A DNA stretch of 10,649 nucleotides from Phycisphaerae bacterium (GTDB lineage Bacteria > Planctomycetota > Phycisphaerae > JAAYCJ01). The position numbers and the translations under genes are program-made. Positions 1-6,108 of this stretch are shown here, one piece after another. Position 1 is the first letter of the stretch. Every line of letters begins with the position of its first letter. Below the pieces are notes generated by a model. That model saw only the letters and a list, made by a program, of their open reading frames with translations. It had not been told where the DNA came from and ran no database searches. The stretch covers positions 1 through 10,649 of the forward strand of contig WFQY01000496.1 in NCBI GenBank assembly GCA_015486815.1, written 5' to 3'.

Positions 1-116
1 GAAGACCCTCGCAAATGACGCGAAGTTCCGTAAGGAACGCAGCGCAAAAACCCTGCAAAGGGTCATTCCGTATATTTTTCGCCAACAGGCGAAAAATATA
101 CGGAATCCATCTTCAA
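1..116. repeat. Dispersed four-hairpin repeat, copy A
   Basis: This ~115-nt element recurs at 8609-8724. Positions 25-72 are identical to 8634-8681. Four hairpins follow one another. The first is an imperfect stem, 7-12 with 20-25. The second is GTTCC-GTAA-GGAAC (25-38). The third is ACCCT-GCAA-AGGGT (50-63). The fourth is a perfect 19-bp stem, 65-83 with 88-106, with loop AACA. The second and third loops fit the GNRA tetraloop pattern if transcribed. No ORF is convincing here. The left end is the window edge, so the element may begin further upstream. It could be a MITE-like or REP-like element, or a structured RNA or terminator; the sequence does not decide. Confidence 0.8.
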
Positions 117-157
117 ATCTACAATTAACACTCAACAATCAACAATTCTTCCCCACC

Positions 158-207
158 GGTCGCTGAGTGTTTTTTCGCCAAAGGCGAAAAAATGTATCGA
201 AGCGACC
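158..207. repeat. Palindromic repeat, GTCGCTGAG...CGAAGCGAC family, copy 1
   Basis: The outer stem GGTCGCT (158-164) pairs with AGCGACC (201-207). Next comes a symmetric GA/GA mismatch (165-166 against 199-200), closed by G167-C198. The inner stem TTTTTTCGCC (170-179) pairs perfectly with GGCGAAAAAA (183-192) around loop AAA. Related copies lie at 5320-5362 and 5954-6006. Similar motifs of the CTGAG...CGAAG type are familiar as dispersed repeats in many bacterial genomes. The A6 run on one side could let it act as a bidirectional terminator, but that is inference. Confidence 0.75.
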
Positions 208-228
208 CCGACAAACCAAAAGACGTTT

Positions 229-262
229 TATACTGTTGCTAAAACAACAATTACGGTATAAA
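229..262 (+). promoter_or_regulatory. Possible promoter for the lemA-led gene row
   Basis: Two -10-like hexamers occur in the AT-rich leader: TATACT (229-234) and TATAAA (257-262). The only -35-like partner for the second is TTGCTA (236-241) at a short 15-nt spacing, so the call is weak. Five-base arms TGTTG and CAACA (234-249) sit between the two boxes and could form a small hairpin or operator. Confidence 0.25.
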
Positions 263-292
263 ATTATCTGAAACCAAATACGGGAGAAAATT

Positions 293-871
293 ATGATAAG
301 CCAATTTGTCTTAGGATTATCTGTCGGCTGGATCGTTCTTATAGTTATCGTCGTCATAATAGCTATCATCGCCGGCATATACAATAAGCTCGTTCGTGCG
401 CGTATGCGAGTCAAAAATGCTTGGAGTCAAATAGACGTTCAGCTAAAGCGTCGATACGATTTGATACCCAATCTGATTGAGACAGTCAAAGGATATGCAG
501 CTCACGAAAAAGAAACACTCGAACGTGTAGTTCAGGCTCGCCAAACAGCTGTACAAGCAAAAGGCGTTCAGCAACAGGCACAAGCTGAAAATATGCTTAC
601 CGGTGCACTACGTCAGCTATTCGCCCTGAGCGAAACCTATCCGAACCTAAAAGCAAACGAAAATTTCATGCAGCTGCAGGAGGAACTAACCAGTACCGAA
701 AATAAAATCGGCTTTGCCCGCCAGCATTATAACAATGTGGTTGAAAGCTACAATGCAGCGATACAGGTATTCCCCGCTGTCATATTCGCTGGTATGTTTG
801 GCTTTACAAAGGAAGAATTTTTCGAGCTTGAAGATGAAAATCAAAGACAAGCTCCTAAGGTAAAATTTTAA
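293..871 (+). CDS. lemA: LemA family membrane protein
   Basis: This 192-aa protein belongs to the LemA family: small proteins with one N-terminal membrane helix and a helical-bundle domain. Their molecular function is not established. A hydrophobic helix spans about residues 8-30. It is followed by the hallmark block YNKLV...AWSQIDVQLKRRYDLIPNLIE (about 30-62), then long amphipathic helices. Near residues 130-150 come LQEELTSTENKI and an AR..YN..V..YN segment, and the C-terminal FP..IFAGMFGF motif. Length and all family blocks are complete. The ATG has a GGGAG ribosome site 6 nt upstream (282-286). It opens a + strand row and is 24 bp from the next gene. LemA genes often sit beside htpX or TPM-domain genes; neither is visible here. 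The family call is secure, the role is not. Confidence 0.95.
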   Translation: MISQFVLGLSVGWIVLIVIVVIIAIIAGIYNKLVRARMRVKNAWSQIDVQLKRRYDLIPNLIETVKGYAAHEKETLERVVQARQTAVQAKGVQQQAQAENMLTGALRQLFALSETYPNLKANENFMQLQEELTSTENKIGFARQHYNNVVESYNAAIQVFPAVIFAGMFGFTKEEFFELEDENQRQAPKVKF

Positions 872-895
872 ATAACTCAGCTGGAGGAAACGAAG

Positions 896-1480
896 ATGAA
901 ACGATATCTGACCGTAATAATACTTATGTGCTTTTGTAGCGTTGCTATTTCGTCAACCGCGACAAACAGCAAGCCAGCTTCCAAACCTACAACCAAAAAT
1001 AAACCCGCTGCTAAAACCCAAAACAAAGATATTGCAGGTGCGAAAAACGTATTGCAAAAGTTACTCGGACAAGAGCCACCGATAATCCCCCTTACAAATC
1101 CAAACGGCAAACAAAAGAAAGCAAAAAAGAAACCCCTCATACGCAAAGAACCCGTACGATTTACACCGTTCAATAAAACCAAAACCAAGCAAAAACTTCT
1201 GCCCGAAGGTTATTACATCGCTGACAGACGAGGTAGGCTAATCATTACTAACAACAACTATCCCGTTTTCGTATTTGAATCCGACGGCAAAGCCCTTGCT
1301 GACCCACCAATAAAACTCCTGCCAAATAGTTGGCTCGAGAAAATGGAATCGGATGTAGCTGCCAGCTCCGAACCCATTATCTTTCGCATCAGCGGAGAGG
1401 TTACTTGCTATCATAATCAAAACTTCCTGCTACTCAGAAAAGTACTCATAGAGCGGGAAATTAGTACATCGCTTAAATAA
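896..1480 (+). CDS. Secreted basic hypothetical protein with conserved C-terminal domain
   Basis: This 194-aa protein has no function I can name. Residues 1-20 form a signal peptide (MKRY, then a hydrophobic core ending near SVAIS). The cysteines in MCFC are not in a clean lipobox. Residues ~22-100 are low-complexity and rich in Lys, Pro, Thr and Gln, so probably disordered and strongly basic. The C-terminal ~95 residues look folded: EGYYIADRRGRLI, then VFVFESDGKALADPP, LLPNSWLEKME, and a final FRISGEVTCYHNQNFLLLRKV. That pattern resembles hypothetical proteins I associate with planctomycetes, and the last block suggests a small beta-barrel (OB-like); both are impressions. A strong GGAGG ribosome site (883-887) lies 8 nt before the ATG. 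The next gene starts 6 nt after its stop, which suggests co-transcription. Confidence 0.85.
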   Translation: MKRYLTVIILMCFCSVAISSTATNSKPASKPTTKNKPAAKTQNKDIAGAKNVLQKLLGQEPPIIPLTNPNGKQKKAKKKPLIRKEPVRFTPFNKTKTKQKLLPEGYYIADRRGRLIITNNNYPVFVFESDGKALADPPIKLLPNSWLEKMESDVAASSEPIIFRISGEVTCYHNQNFLLLRKVLIEREISTSLK

Positions 1481-1486
1481 TCGCTT

Positions 1487-2476
1487 ATGGAACCGGTAAA
1501 ATTATCTATTGTCGGAGTAGATCGATATACCGAGCTTCTGTTTGATATTCTCTTAAAATCGGACAGACTCAACCTAATCTCTTTATGTGCCGCCGAAGCT
1601 GACGTTATTGAAAAATATCGCGAGAAATTCGATAACATACAATTTTATACCGACCCGCGAGAAATGCTGCTCCGAGCTAAACCCAATATCGTTCTCCTTT
1701 GGCGAAACTTTTGCAGCAACGAATTCTTACAATTCGTATTAGAACAAAAAAGCTGGCTTGTGCTTAGGCCACCAATCAAAGGCGATATTGCAAACGCAAA
1801 TCATCTGATAAAATCCGCTGAAAAAAATAATGTCGGACTATACGTCTGGTCGCCCTGGCTTTCATACCCGGGCATCGAATGTGTCAGCGATTGGATCACC
1901 GATACGCCGATACATTTTCTCTCTGCAAGGGCGCAATATGCCTTTTCACAGATGGAGCTACCCGCTCAGCAGGAATTAATCTCTGCGATGTATCCACACA
2001 TATTCCTTACGCATCAGTGGATGGGAATTCCACAACAAATATACTGTCATCATCGATATTCCCCCGGAAGCTCCCCCGACGCTGCCTTTCAATTTTTCGG
2101 GCTCATCAATCTGATATATCCCAACAGCTCAGCTATTTTGACTCTCACCATTAACACCGGCCCCGTCGAAGAACAGCTGATAATATCAACACAGACAACA
2201 CAAATACAAGTTCGTCCCCAGCAAGCTAAATTATTCGATACCACCGGTAATTTGCTGGAAGAAAGCAAAAAACTCAGCTATACTGAATCGCGAAAAATTG
2301 CATACTCGAAGCATTTCGAACAACTCTGGCAGAGCTTTATGGAGCAAAAGCGCACTTGTGAATTCGAACTTAAAAGCCAACTAAGCGTTCTCGTTGCAAT
2401 AGAAGCGTCCAAACTTTCCGCTCGAACAGGCCAACCGGAATCTCTTGCCAAAATAGCGGAATTGACACAAAAATAA
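1487..2476 (+). CDS. Divergent Gfo/Idh/MocA-like protein, possibly non-catalytic
   Basis: This 329-aa protein has the outline of a Gfo/Idh/MocA oxidoreductase, a family that oxidises or reduces sugars and related compounds with NAD(P). An N-terminal Rossmann-like half runs KLSIVGVDRYTELLFDIL (5-22) to about residue 125; a C-terminal alpha/beta half follows. The fingerprints are degraded. The GxGxxG loop reads VGVDRY, and the usual EKP sequence of the second motif is LRPPIKGDIANANHLI (93-108), lacking the catalytic lysine in place. YPHIFLTHQWMG (169-180) sits where family members have G.H..D...WL.G. It may have lost dehydrogenase activity or bind another ligand. The start follows the previous stop by 6 nt and has no Shine-Dalgarno, so translational coupling is likely. 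The family call is fairly sure; the function is open. Confidence 0.75.
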   Translation: MEPVKLSIVGVDRYTELLFDILLKSDRLNLISLCAAEADVIEKYREKFDNIQFYTDPREMLLRAKPNIVLLWRNFCSNEFLQFVLEQKSWLVLRPPIKGDIANANHLIKSAEKNNVGLYVWSPWLSYPGIECVSDWITDTPIHFLSARAQYAFSQMELPAQQELISAMYPHIFLTHQWMGIPQQIYCHHRYSPGSSPDAAFQFFGLINLIYPNSSAILTLTINTGPVEEQLIISTQTTQIQVRPQQAKLFDTTGNLLEESKKLSYTESRKIAYSKHFEQLWQSFMEQKRTCEFELKSQLSVLVAIEASKLSARTGQPESLAKIAELTQK

Positions 2477-2498
2477 TTAGCTTTCACTTTCACCTAAA

Positions 2499-2996
2499 AT
2501 GAGCAATTTGACGGACGAACAAAAAAATAAATTTATGTCTCTCGCTATCGAGCAAGCTTGGCGGGGTGTCAAAACCGGCGACGGCGGCCCTTTCGGTGCT
2601 TGTATCGTCAAAACTCCATCGTTGACCGTCATCTCCAAAGCTCATAATACCGTCCTAAAAGATAACGACCCGACCGCACACGCCGAAATAAACGCTATCA
2701 GGCAAGCCTGCCATCGGGAAAATTCATATTGGCTCAAAGACTGCATTTTATTTACTACCTGTGAGCCCTGCCCGATGTGCCTCGGTGCGATTTACTGGGC
2801 AAGAATCCCCGTTGTTTATTTTAGCTGTTCGCGAAAACAGGCAGCCGACGTCGGCTTCGATGACAATTTCATATACGAACAATTCGCTCTGCCACCCGAA
2901 CAAAGAGATATAAAATTCATCACGTTAAAAAATCCGCAAAACGCCCTTGAAGTAATGCAATACTGGAATTCTCTAAACTCGAAAAAGGTATATTGA
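2499..2996 (+). CDS. guaD: Guanine deaminase (cytidine deaminase fold)
   Basis: This 165-aa zinc enzyme most likely hydrolyses guanine to xanthine plus ammonia, a cytoplasmic purine salvage step. The zinc signature is complete: HAE at 61-63 (H61 ligand, E63 proton shuttle) and CEPCPMC at 88-94 (C91 and C94 ligands). The order GGPFGA (29-34), NDPTAHAEINAIR (56-68), CLGAIYWAR (94-102), GFDDNFIY (119-126) and the terminal KKVY match my memory of Bacillus subtilis GuaD. There the C-terminus is domain-swapped and its last tyrosine caps the partner's active site; Y165 here would be the equivalent. That tail and the GFDD block argue against the tRNA adenosine deaminase TadA. No Shine-Dalgarno precedes the ATG, which lies 22 nt after the previous stop. 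The stop is 2 nt before the ATG chosen for the next gene. Confidence 0.9.
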   Translation: MSNLTDEQKNKFMSLAIEQAWRGVKTGDGGPFGACIVKTPSLTVISKAHNTVLKDNDPTAHAEINAIRQACHRENSYWLKDCILFTTCEPCPMCLGAIYWARIPVVYFSCSRKQAADVGFDDNFIYEQFALPPEQRDIKFITLKNPQNALEVMQYWNSLNSKKVY

Positions 2997-2998
2997 AT

Positions 2999-5191
2999 AT
3001 GAGAATATCTGCGAACAAAACAATCTTCGTCAGCATTCTCAGCATATTATTTTTACCTACTCTCGCATTTGCATCAGCTGGCAAACTTACCGAACTCGAG
3101 ATAACACATCGTATGATGTTTCTCGTCATTCAGCTCGGCGTGATATTATTTGCAACACGAATCGGTGGTATCATCTTCGAAAAAATTCACATGCCCGCAG
3201 TGCTTGGCGAGCTCGTCGCAGGTATGATAATAGGTCCCTACGCACTGGGCAGAACTCCGATTATAGGCTTTCCACACGGCATCTTTCCGCTTTATGGCGA
3301 TTTCCCGATTTCGCCCGAGCTTTACGCCCTTAGTGCGGTAGCAGCGGTCATCCTGCTATTTATGGTAGGGCTCGAAACGGATTTATCTTTGCTCTTACGA
3401 TATTCATTCGCAGGTATCATCGTCGGAATAGGCGGAGTAATAGCATCGTTCATATTGGGCGCTGCCACTCTCGTTATCTTCTCGCCTATGCTACTCGGAA
3501 AGCAACTGAGTTTCTTTTCTCCCGTAAGCTTGTTTGGCGGTATAGTAGCGACCGCTACCTCCGTAGGAATAACCGCGAGAATACTCTCCGAAAAACGAAA
3601 ATTAGACTCACCCGAAGGTGTTACGATTCTTTCCGCAGCTGTCATCGACGATGTAATAGGGATAATCCTGCTCGCTGTCGTTATGGGTATAGTGGCATCA
3701 ACGAAAAAGCACGGATATGTCGATTGGGAACATATATTACTAATATCAGTCCGAGCGATTGTCGTCTGGCTTGTCGCAACGGTAATAGGCCTGCTCGGCG
3801 CCAGAAAGATAAGTTTTCTTCTGAAACTTTTCCGCCAACGGACTGCTATCGCAATAATGGCATTGGGCTTAGCGTTGATTCTGTCAGGACTCTTCGAACA
3901 AGTCGGATTAGCGATGATAATCGGTGCTTATGTAATGGGTCTGACCCTATCCAACACCGACATAAAGCACGCTATCCGTGAAAGACTCGATGATATTTAC
4001 GAATTTCTCGTTCCTGTCTTTTTCTGTGTTACGGGAATGCAGCTGAATGTCGTTTCGCTGCTATCACCGAAATTATTAATATTCGCCGGCGTATATGCCT
4101 TTGTCGGAATACTTTCGAAACTAATAGGATGCGGACTTCCCGCACTGATTGCAAATTTCAATCTTCGCGGTGCACTACGCGTAGGATTCGGAATGGCTCC
4201 GCGAGGCGAAGTCGGATTAATCATCGCAGGAATTGCGCTTTCAACAGGATTTATAACGCACGACCTATTCGCTGCGATGGTCATAATGGTAGCGGCCAAT
4301 ACACTCATCGCCCCGCCAGCTTTGGTATTACTATTTCGTTCACCCGAATCAGGCGTCAGACATCCCGAACGATTAACCCCCGCAGGCGAAACAAAATTGA
4401 ATTTCGAATTTCCTTCACATCAGATGGCTGACTTCTTTCTCGGCAAGCTCAGGGAAATTTTCGAATCGGAAGGCTTTTTCGTGCATAACATAAGCAGAAC
4501 ACAACGACTATACGAATGTCGAAAAGATGAAACCGTTTTTGATTTTCAATGCACCGGCACTTCGCTTATATTTACCTGCCACGAAACGGATGTCCCTTTT
4601 ATTAAAACCGCAATGTACGAAGCCTTCGCTGCTTTCGAAAATACGATTAATCAACTCCACAAACCGCTCGATGCAAATACCATCGGAACCCTTATTGACG
4701 AAAAACCAACACACATAACTCAAGGAATATCACTCAAACATTATATTACACCAAAACTCATCGAGCCAAATCTCAAAGGAAACACCAAAGAACAAATCGT
4801 CTCCGAACTGGTCGAACTTCTGGTCAAAAACGGACTGCTTCGCAAAAAAGACGCACCGCAGGCAATAAAAGCTGTCCTCGAAAGAGAAGAGAGTATGTCA
4901 ACCGGTATGCAATACGGTATAGCAATTCCGCACGGCAAGACCGATGTCGTTGACGACCTTGTCTGCGCGGTTGGCATTAAAACAGAGGGAATAGACTTCA
5001 ACGCAATGGACGGAAAACCGTCGAAAATATTCTTTCTGACCCTTTCGCCGACAGACAAACCCGCTCCGCACGTCCATTTTATGGCAACGGTAAGTCAAGT
5101 ACTGGACAAACAAGGTAGAGAAAAAATCCTCACCTGCAAAACAGCGGAGGAAATTTATAAAGTCCTAACCCGACAAAGCAACATGTCATAA
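2999..5191 (+). CDS. CPA2 cation/proton antiporter fused to PTS EIIA domain
   Basis: This 730-aa inner-membrane protein probably exchanges Na+ or K+ for H+. Residues 1-25 look like a signal peptide (ending AFASA). About 13 membrane helices fill ~33-440 and carry GELVAGMIIGP, TATSVGITARIL, paired aspartates in AVIDDVIG (D217, D218), and MAPRGEVGLIIAG. The Asp pair is typical of electrogenic antiporters such as NapA. Residues ~445-560 are a soluble alpha/beta linker I do not recognise. Residues ~577-728 are a fructose/nitrogen-type EIIA domain with GIAIPHGK, whose H645 is the expected phosphorylated histidine. This suggests the transporter is controlled by PTS phosphorylation, as unfused PtsN controls K+ systems in enterobacteria. 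I chose ATG 2999 (AAAGG at 2984-2988). A TTG at 2993 overlapping the guaD stop is the alternative. Confidence 0.93.
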   Translation: MRISANKTIFVSILSILFLPTLAFASAGKLTELEITHRMMFLVIQLGVILFATRIGGIIFEKIHMPAVLGELVAGMIIGPYALGRTPIIGFPHGIFPLYGDFPISPELYALSAVAAVILLFMVGLETDLSLLLRYSFAGIIVGIGGVIASFILGAATLVIFSPMLLGKQLSFFSPVSLFGGIVATATSVGITARILSEKRKLDSPEGVTILSAAVIDDVIGIILLAVVMGIVASTKKHGYVDWEHILLISVRAIVVWLVATVIGLLGARKISFLLKLFRQRTAIAIMALGLALILSGLFEQVGLAMIIGAYVMGLTLSNTDIKHAIRERLDDIYEFLVPVFFCVTGMQLNVVSLLSPKLLIFAGVYAFVGILSKLIGCGLPALIANFNLRGALRVGFGMAPRGEVGLIIAGIALSTGFITHDLFAAMVIMVAANTLIAPPALVLLFRSPESGVRHPERLTPAGETKLNFEFPSHQMADFFLGKLREIFESEGFFVHNISRTQRLYECRKDETVFDFQCTGTSLIFTCHETDVPFIKTAMYEAFAAFENTINQLHKPLDANTIGTLIDEKPTHITQGISLKHYITPKLIEPNLKGNTKEQIVSELVELLVKNGLLRKKDAPQAIKAVLEREESMSTGMQYGIAIPHGKTDVVDDLVCAVGIKTEGIDFNAMDGKPSKIFFLTLSPTDKPAPHVHFMATVSQVLDKQGREKILTCKTAEEIYKVLTRQSNMS

Positions 5192-5247
5192 AAGGTAGAT
5201 TTATACCTGTCCGGGCTATGTGTAGGAAAACTCCGGTCAATGAGTGA
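5184..5247 (+). repeat. Flanking direct repeat, left copy
   Basis: This block matches 5901-5967. The shared core is TACCTGTCCGGGCTAT (5204-5219 and 5924-5939), followed by TGTA.GAAAAC.CCGGTC. The match starts at TGTCATA (5184-5190 and 5901-5907), so it includes the last codons and stop of the antiporter gene. A 3-nt length difference occurs after TGTCATA. The two copies are 720 bp apart in the core and enclose the other repeats. Confidence 0.75.
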
Positions 5248-5296
5248 TTCACCGAGACGGAAAATTATCCACACCTGTCGCTGAGTGATTCACCGA
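5235..5296 (+). repeat. Two half-copies of the GTCGCTGAG palindrome
   Basis: GGTCAATGAGTGATTCACCGA (5235-5255) and TGTCGCTGAGTGATTCACCGA (5276-5296) match the left arm of the full copy that starts at 5319. The three starts are spaced 41 and 43 nt apart. The right arm (CGAAGCGAC) is missing from both, so they look like decayed or incompletely copied units. Confidence 0.65.
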
Positions 5297-5319
5297 TTTT
5301 GGGAGCATTACCTCCTCCG

Positions 5320-5362
5320 GTCGCTGAGTGATTCGCCGACAGGCGAATCGTATCGAAGCGAC
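5320..5362. repeat. Palindromic repeat, GTCGCTGAG...CGAAGCGAC family, copy 2
   Basis: GTCGCT (5320-5325) pairs with AGCGAC (5357-5362). The GA/GA mismatch (5326-5327 against 5355-5356) and closing G5328-C5354 follow. The inner stem GATTCGCC (5330-5337) pairs perfectly with GGCGAATC (5342-5349) around loop GACA. Its inner sequence differs from copy 1 but the pairing is kept. Confidence 0.75.
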
Positions 5363-5430
5363 GTTGTGAACTCATCCTTTACGCGACAGAGATTGCCACG
5401 TCTGCCAATGGCAACTACCAGCGGCATTTG

Positions 5431-5475
5431 CCGAAGGTATCCCCTTGGGACCTTCGGGACACTCGGAACCCTCGG
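5431..5475. repeat. Strong hairpin running into a 9-bp tandem repeat
   Basis: CCGAAGGT (5431-5438) pairs with ACCTTCGG (5450-5457), with an inner CCC/GGG pair (5441-5443 with 5447-5449) and loop CTT. The right arm is also the first of three 9-bp units: GACCTTCGG, GACACTCGG and AACCCTCGG (5449-5475). No gene is implied. It could serve as a terminator-like structure, but no T run follows. Confidence 0.6.
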
Positions 5476-5543
5476 AACTCACAATAACGCCGAAATTCAC
5501 ATTCCGCATATTCCCAATATTTATGCGAAAACATATTTATGTG

Positions 5544-5891
5544 AAAATTTTTCTGATAAGCTACTTGGCGGCTAAAAGACATTGTGGTATCTAAGTATTA
5601 TAATATGACAATACCTCATTGTTAGTTTTAAGTTTAACTGCTGAAAAAATGTAATAAGGCGGAAAGATGTAGTAAGTCGGGAGAGTTTAATAAGCCGAGA
5701 ACAATGCAGTCAGCTATGAAAAATTTTTCTGATAAGCTGCTTGGTGGCTAAGAGGTATTGTGGTATCTCAGTATTATAATACGATAATACCTCATTGTTA
5801 GTTTTGAGTTTAACTGCTGAAGGAATGTAATAAGGCGGAAAGATGTAGTAAGTCGGGAAAGTTTAATAAGCCGAGAACAATGGAGCCAGCT
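5544..5891 (+). repeat. 176-bp imperfect tandem duplication
   Basis: Unit 1 (5544-5715) and unit 2 (5720-5891) align without gaps at an offset of 176. I count 14 differences in 172 positions, 12 of them transitions. Each unit starts near TTTTTCTGATAAGCT. It contains an AT-rich partly self-complementary segment (GTATTATAATAC is a perfect palindrome in unit 2) and ends with three 18-bp repeats. All frames are interrupted by stops, so it is probably non-coding. It could be a structured RNA, a protein-binding array or the remains of a mobile element. Confidence 0.85.
5650..5703 (+). repeat. Three 18-bp direct repeats inside unit 1
   Basis: TGTAATAAGGCGGAAAGA, TGTAGTAAGTCGGGAGAG and TTTAATAAGCCGAGAACA follow without spacers and share the pattern T.TARTAAG.CGRRARNR. 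The same array recurs at 5826-5879 in unit 2 with one changed base. The regular 18-bp step on one strand looks like an iteron-style binding array. No replication or regulator gene is nearby to support that. Confidence 0.65.
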
Positions 5892-5900
5892 GAGAGTACT

Positions 5901-5967
5901 TGTCATAGAAGTATGTAAATTTGTACCTGTCCGGGCTATATGTAAGAAAACGCCGGTCGCCGAGTGT
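5901..5967 (+). repeat. Flanking direct repeat, right copy
   Basis: This is the counterpart of 5184-5247 and starts at TGTCATA. It passes directly into copy 3 of the GTCGCTGAG palindrome, just as the left copy passes into its first half-copy. The two elements therefore travel together as one longer repeat. Confidence 0.7.
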
Positions 5968-6006
5968 TTCCGTACCAAATAGGACGGAATTGTATCGAAG
6001 CGACGG
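5954..6006. repeat. Palindromic repeat, GTCGCTGAG...CGAAGCGAC family, copy 3
   Basis: GTCGC (5956-5960) pairs with GCGAC (6000-6004). C5961 faces A5999, then comes the same GA/GA mismatch and the G5964-C5996 pair. The inner stem TTCCGT (5968-5973) pairs with ACGGAA (5984-5989), with CC/GG inside the loop. The inner arm is unrelated in sequence to copies 1 and 2 yet still palindromic. It lies ~100 nt past the pgk stop. Confidence 0.7.
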
Positions 6007-6108
6007 ATTGGAACTGTCGCAAGGCGTTTCGATACGCCCCAATGGGGCACTCAACGCACGGTAAATTCTACCTGCAAACACGATACGAACCCACTCGACA
6101 AAGCTGAC

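Larger units (their letters stand above)
5192..6108. other. Repeat-filled convergent intergenic region
   Basis: These 917 bases separate the + strand antiporter gene from the - strand pgk gene, and I see no credible gene. In order they hold the left flanking repeat, two half-copies and one full copy of the GTCGCTGAG palindrome, a strong hairpin with 9-bp tandem repeats, two 176-bp tandem units, the right flanking repeat and a third full palindrome. The longest open frame (5285-5575) reads through these repeats and gives an artefactual GTFGTLGTLGT stretch. No clean intrinsic terminator for either flanking gene is evident, apart from the palindromes themselves. Confidence 0.8.

Noticed and set aside
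1..207. CRISPR array or attC-type integron cassette sites
   Set aside because: The repeats are not regularly spaced with unique spacers, no cas or integrase gene is present, and the hairpins lack the conserved attC end motifs.
2499..2996. tRNA adenosine deaminase (tadA)
   Set aside because: The HAE and PCPMC signatures are shared, but the GFDDNFIY block and C-terminal KKVY fit the guanine deaminase branch better.
5285..5575. Open frame of 96 codons on the + strand in the repeat region
   Set aside because: It crosses the palindrome copy, the hairpin and the 9-bp repeats and ends inside the first 176-bp unit. Its protein is low-complexity (GTFGTLGTLGT), and no ribosome site or family resemblance is visible.
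5650..5879. Iteron-type replication origin
   Set aside because: The 18-bp direct repeats look iteron-like, but no rep gene or DnaA boxes were seen, and the flanking genes are chromosomal housekeeping genes.
5748..6081. Two overlapping - strand frames across the second 176-bp unit and the right flanking repeat
   Set aside because: They read through duplicated non-coding repeats, the first unit does not keep the same frame, and no family motif appears.
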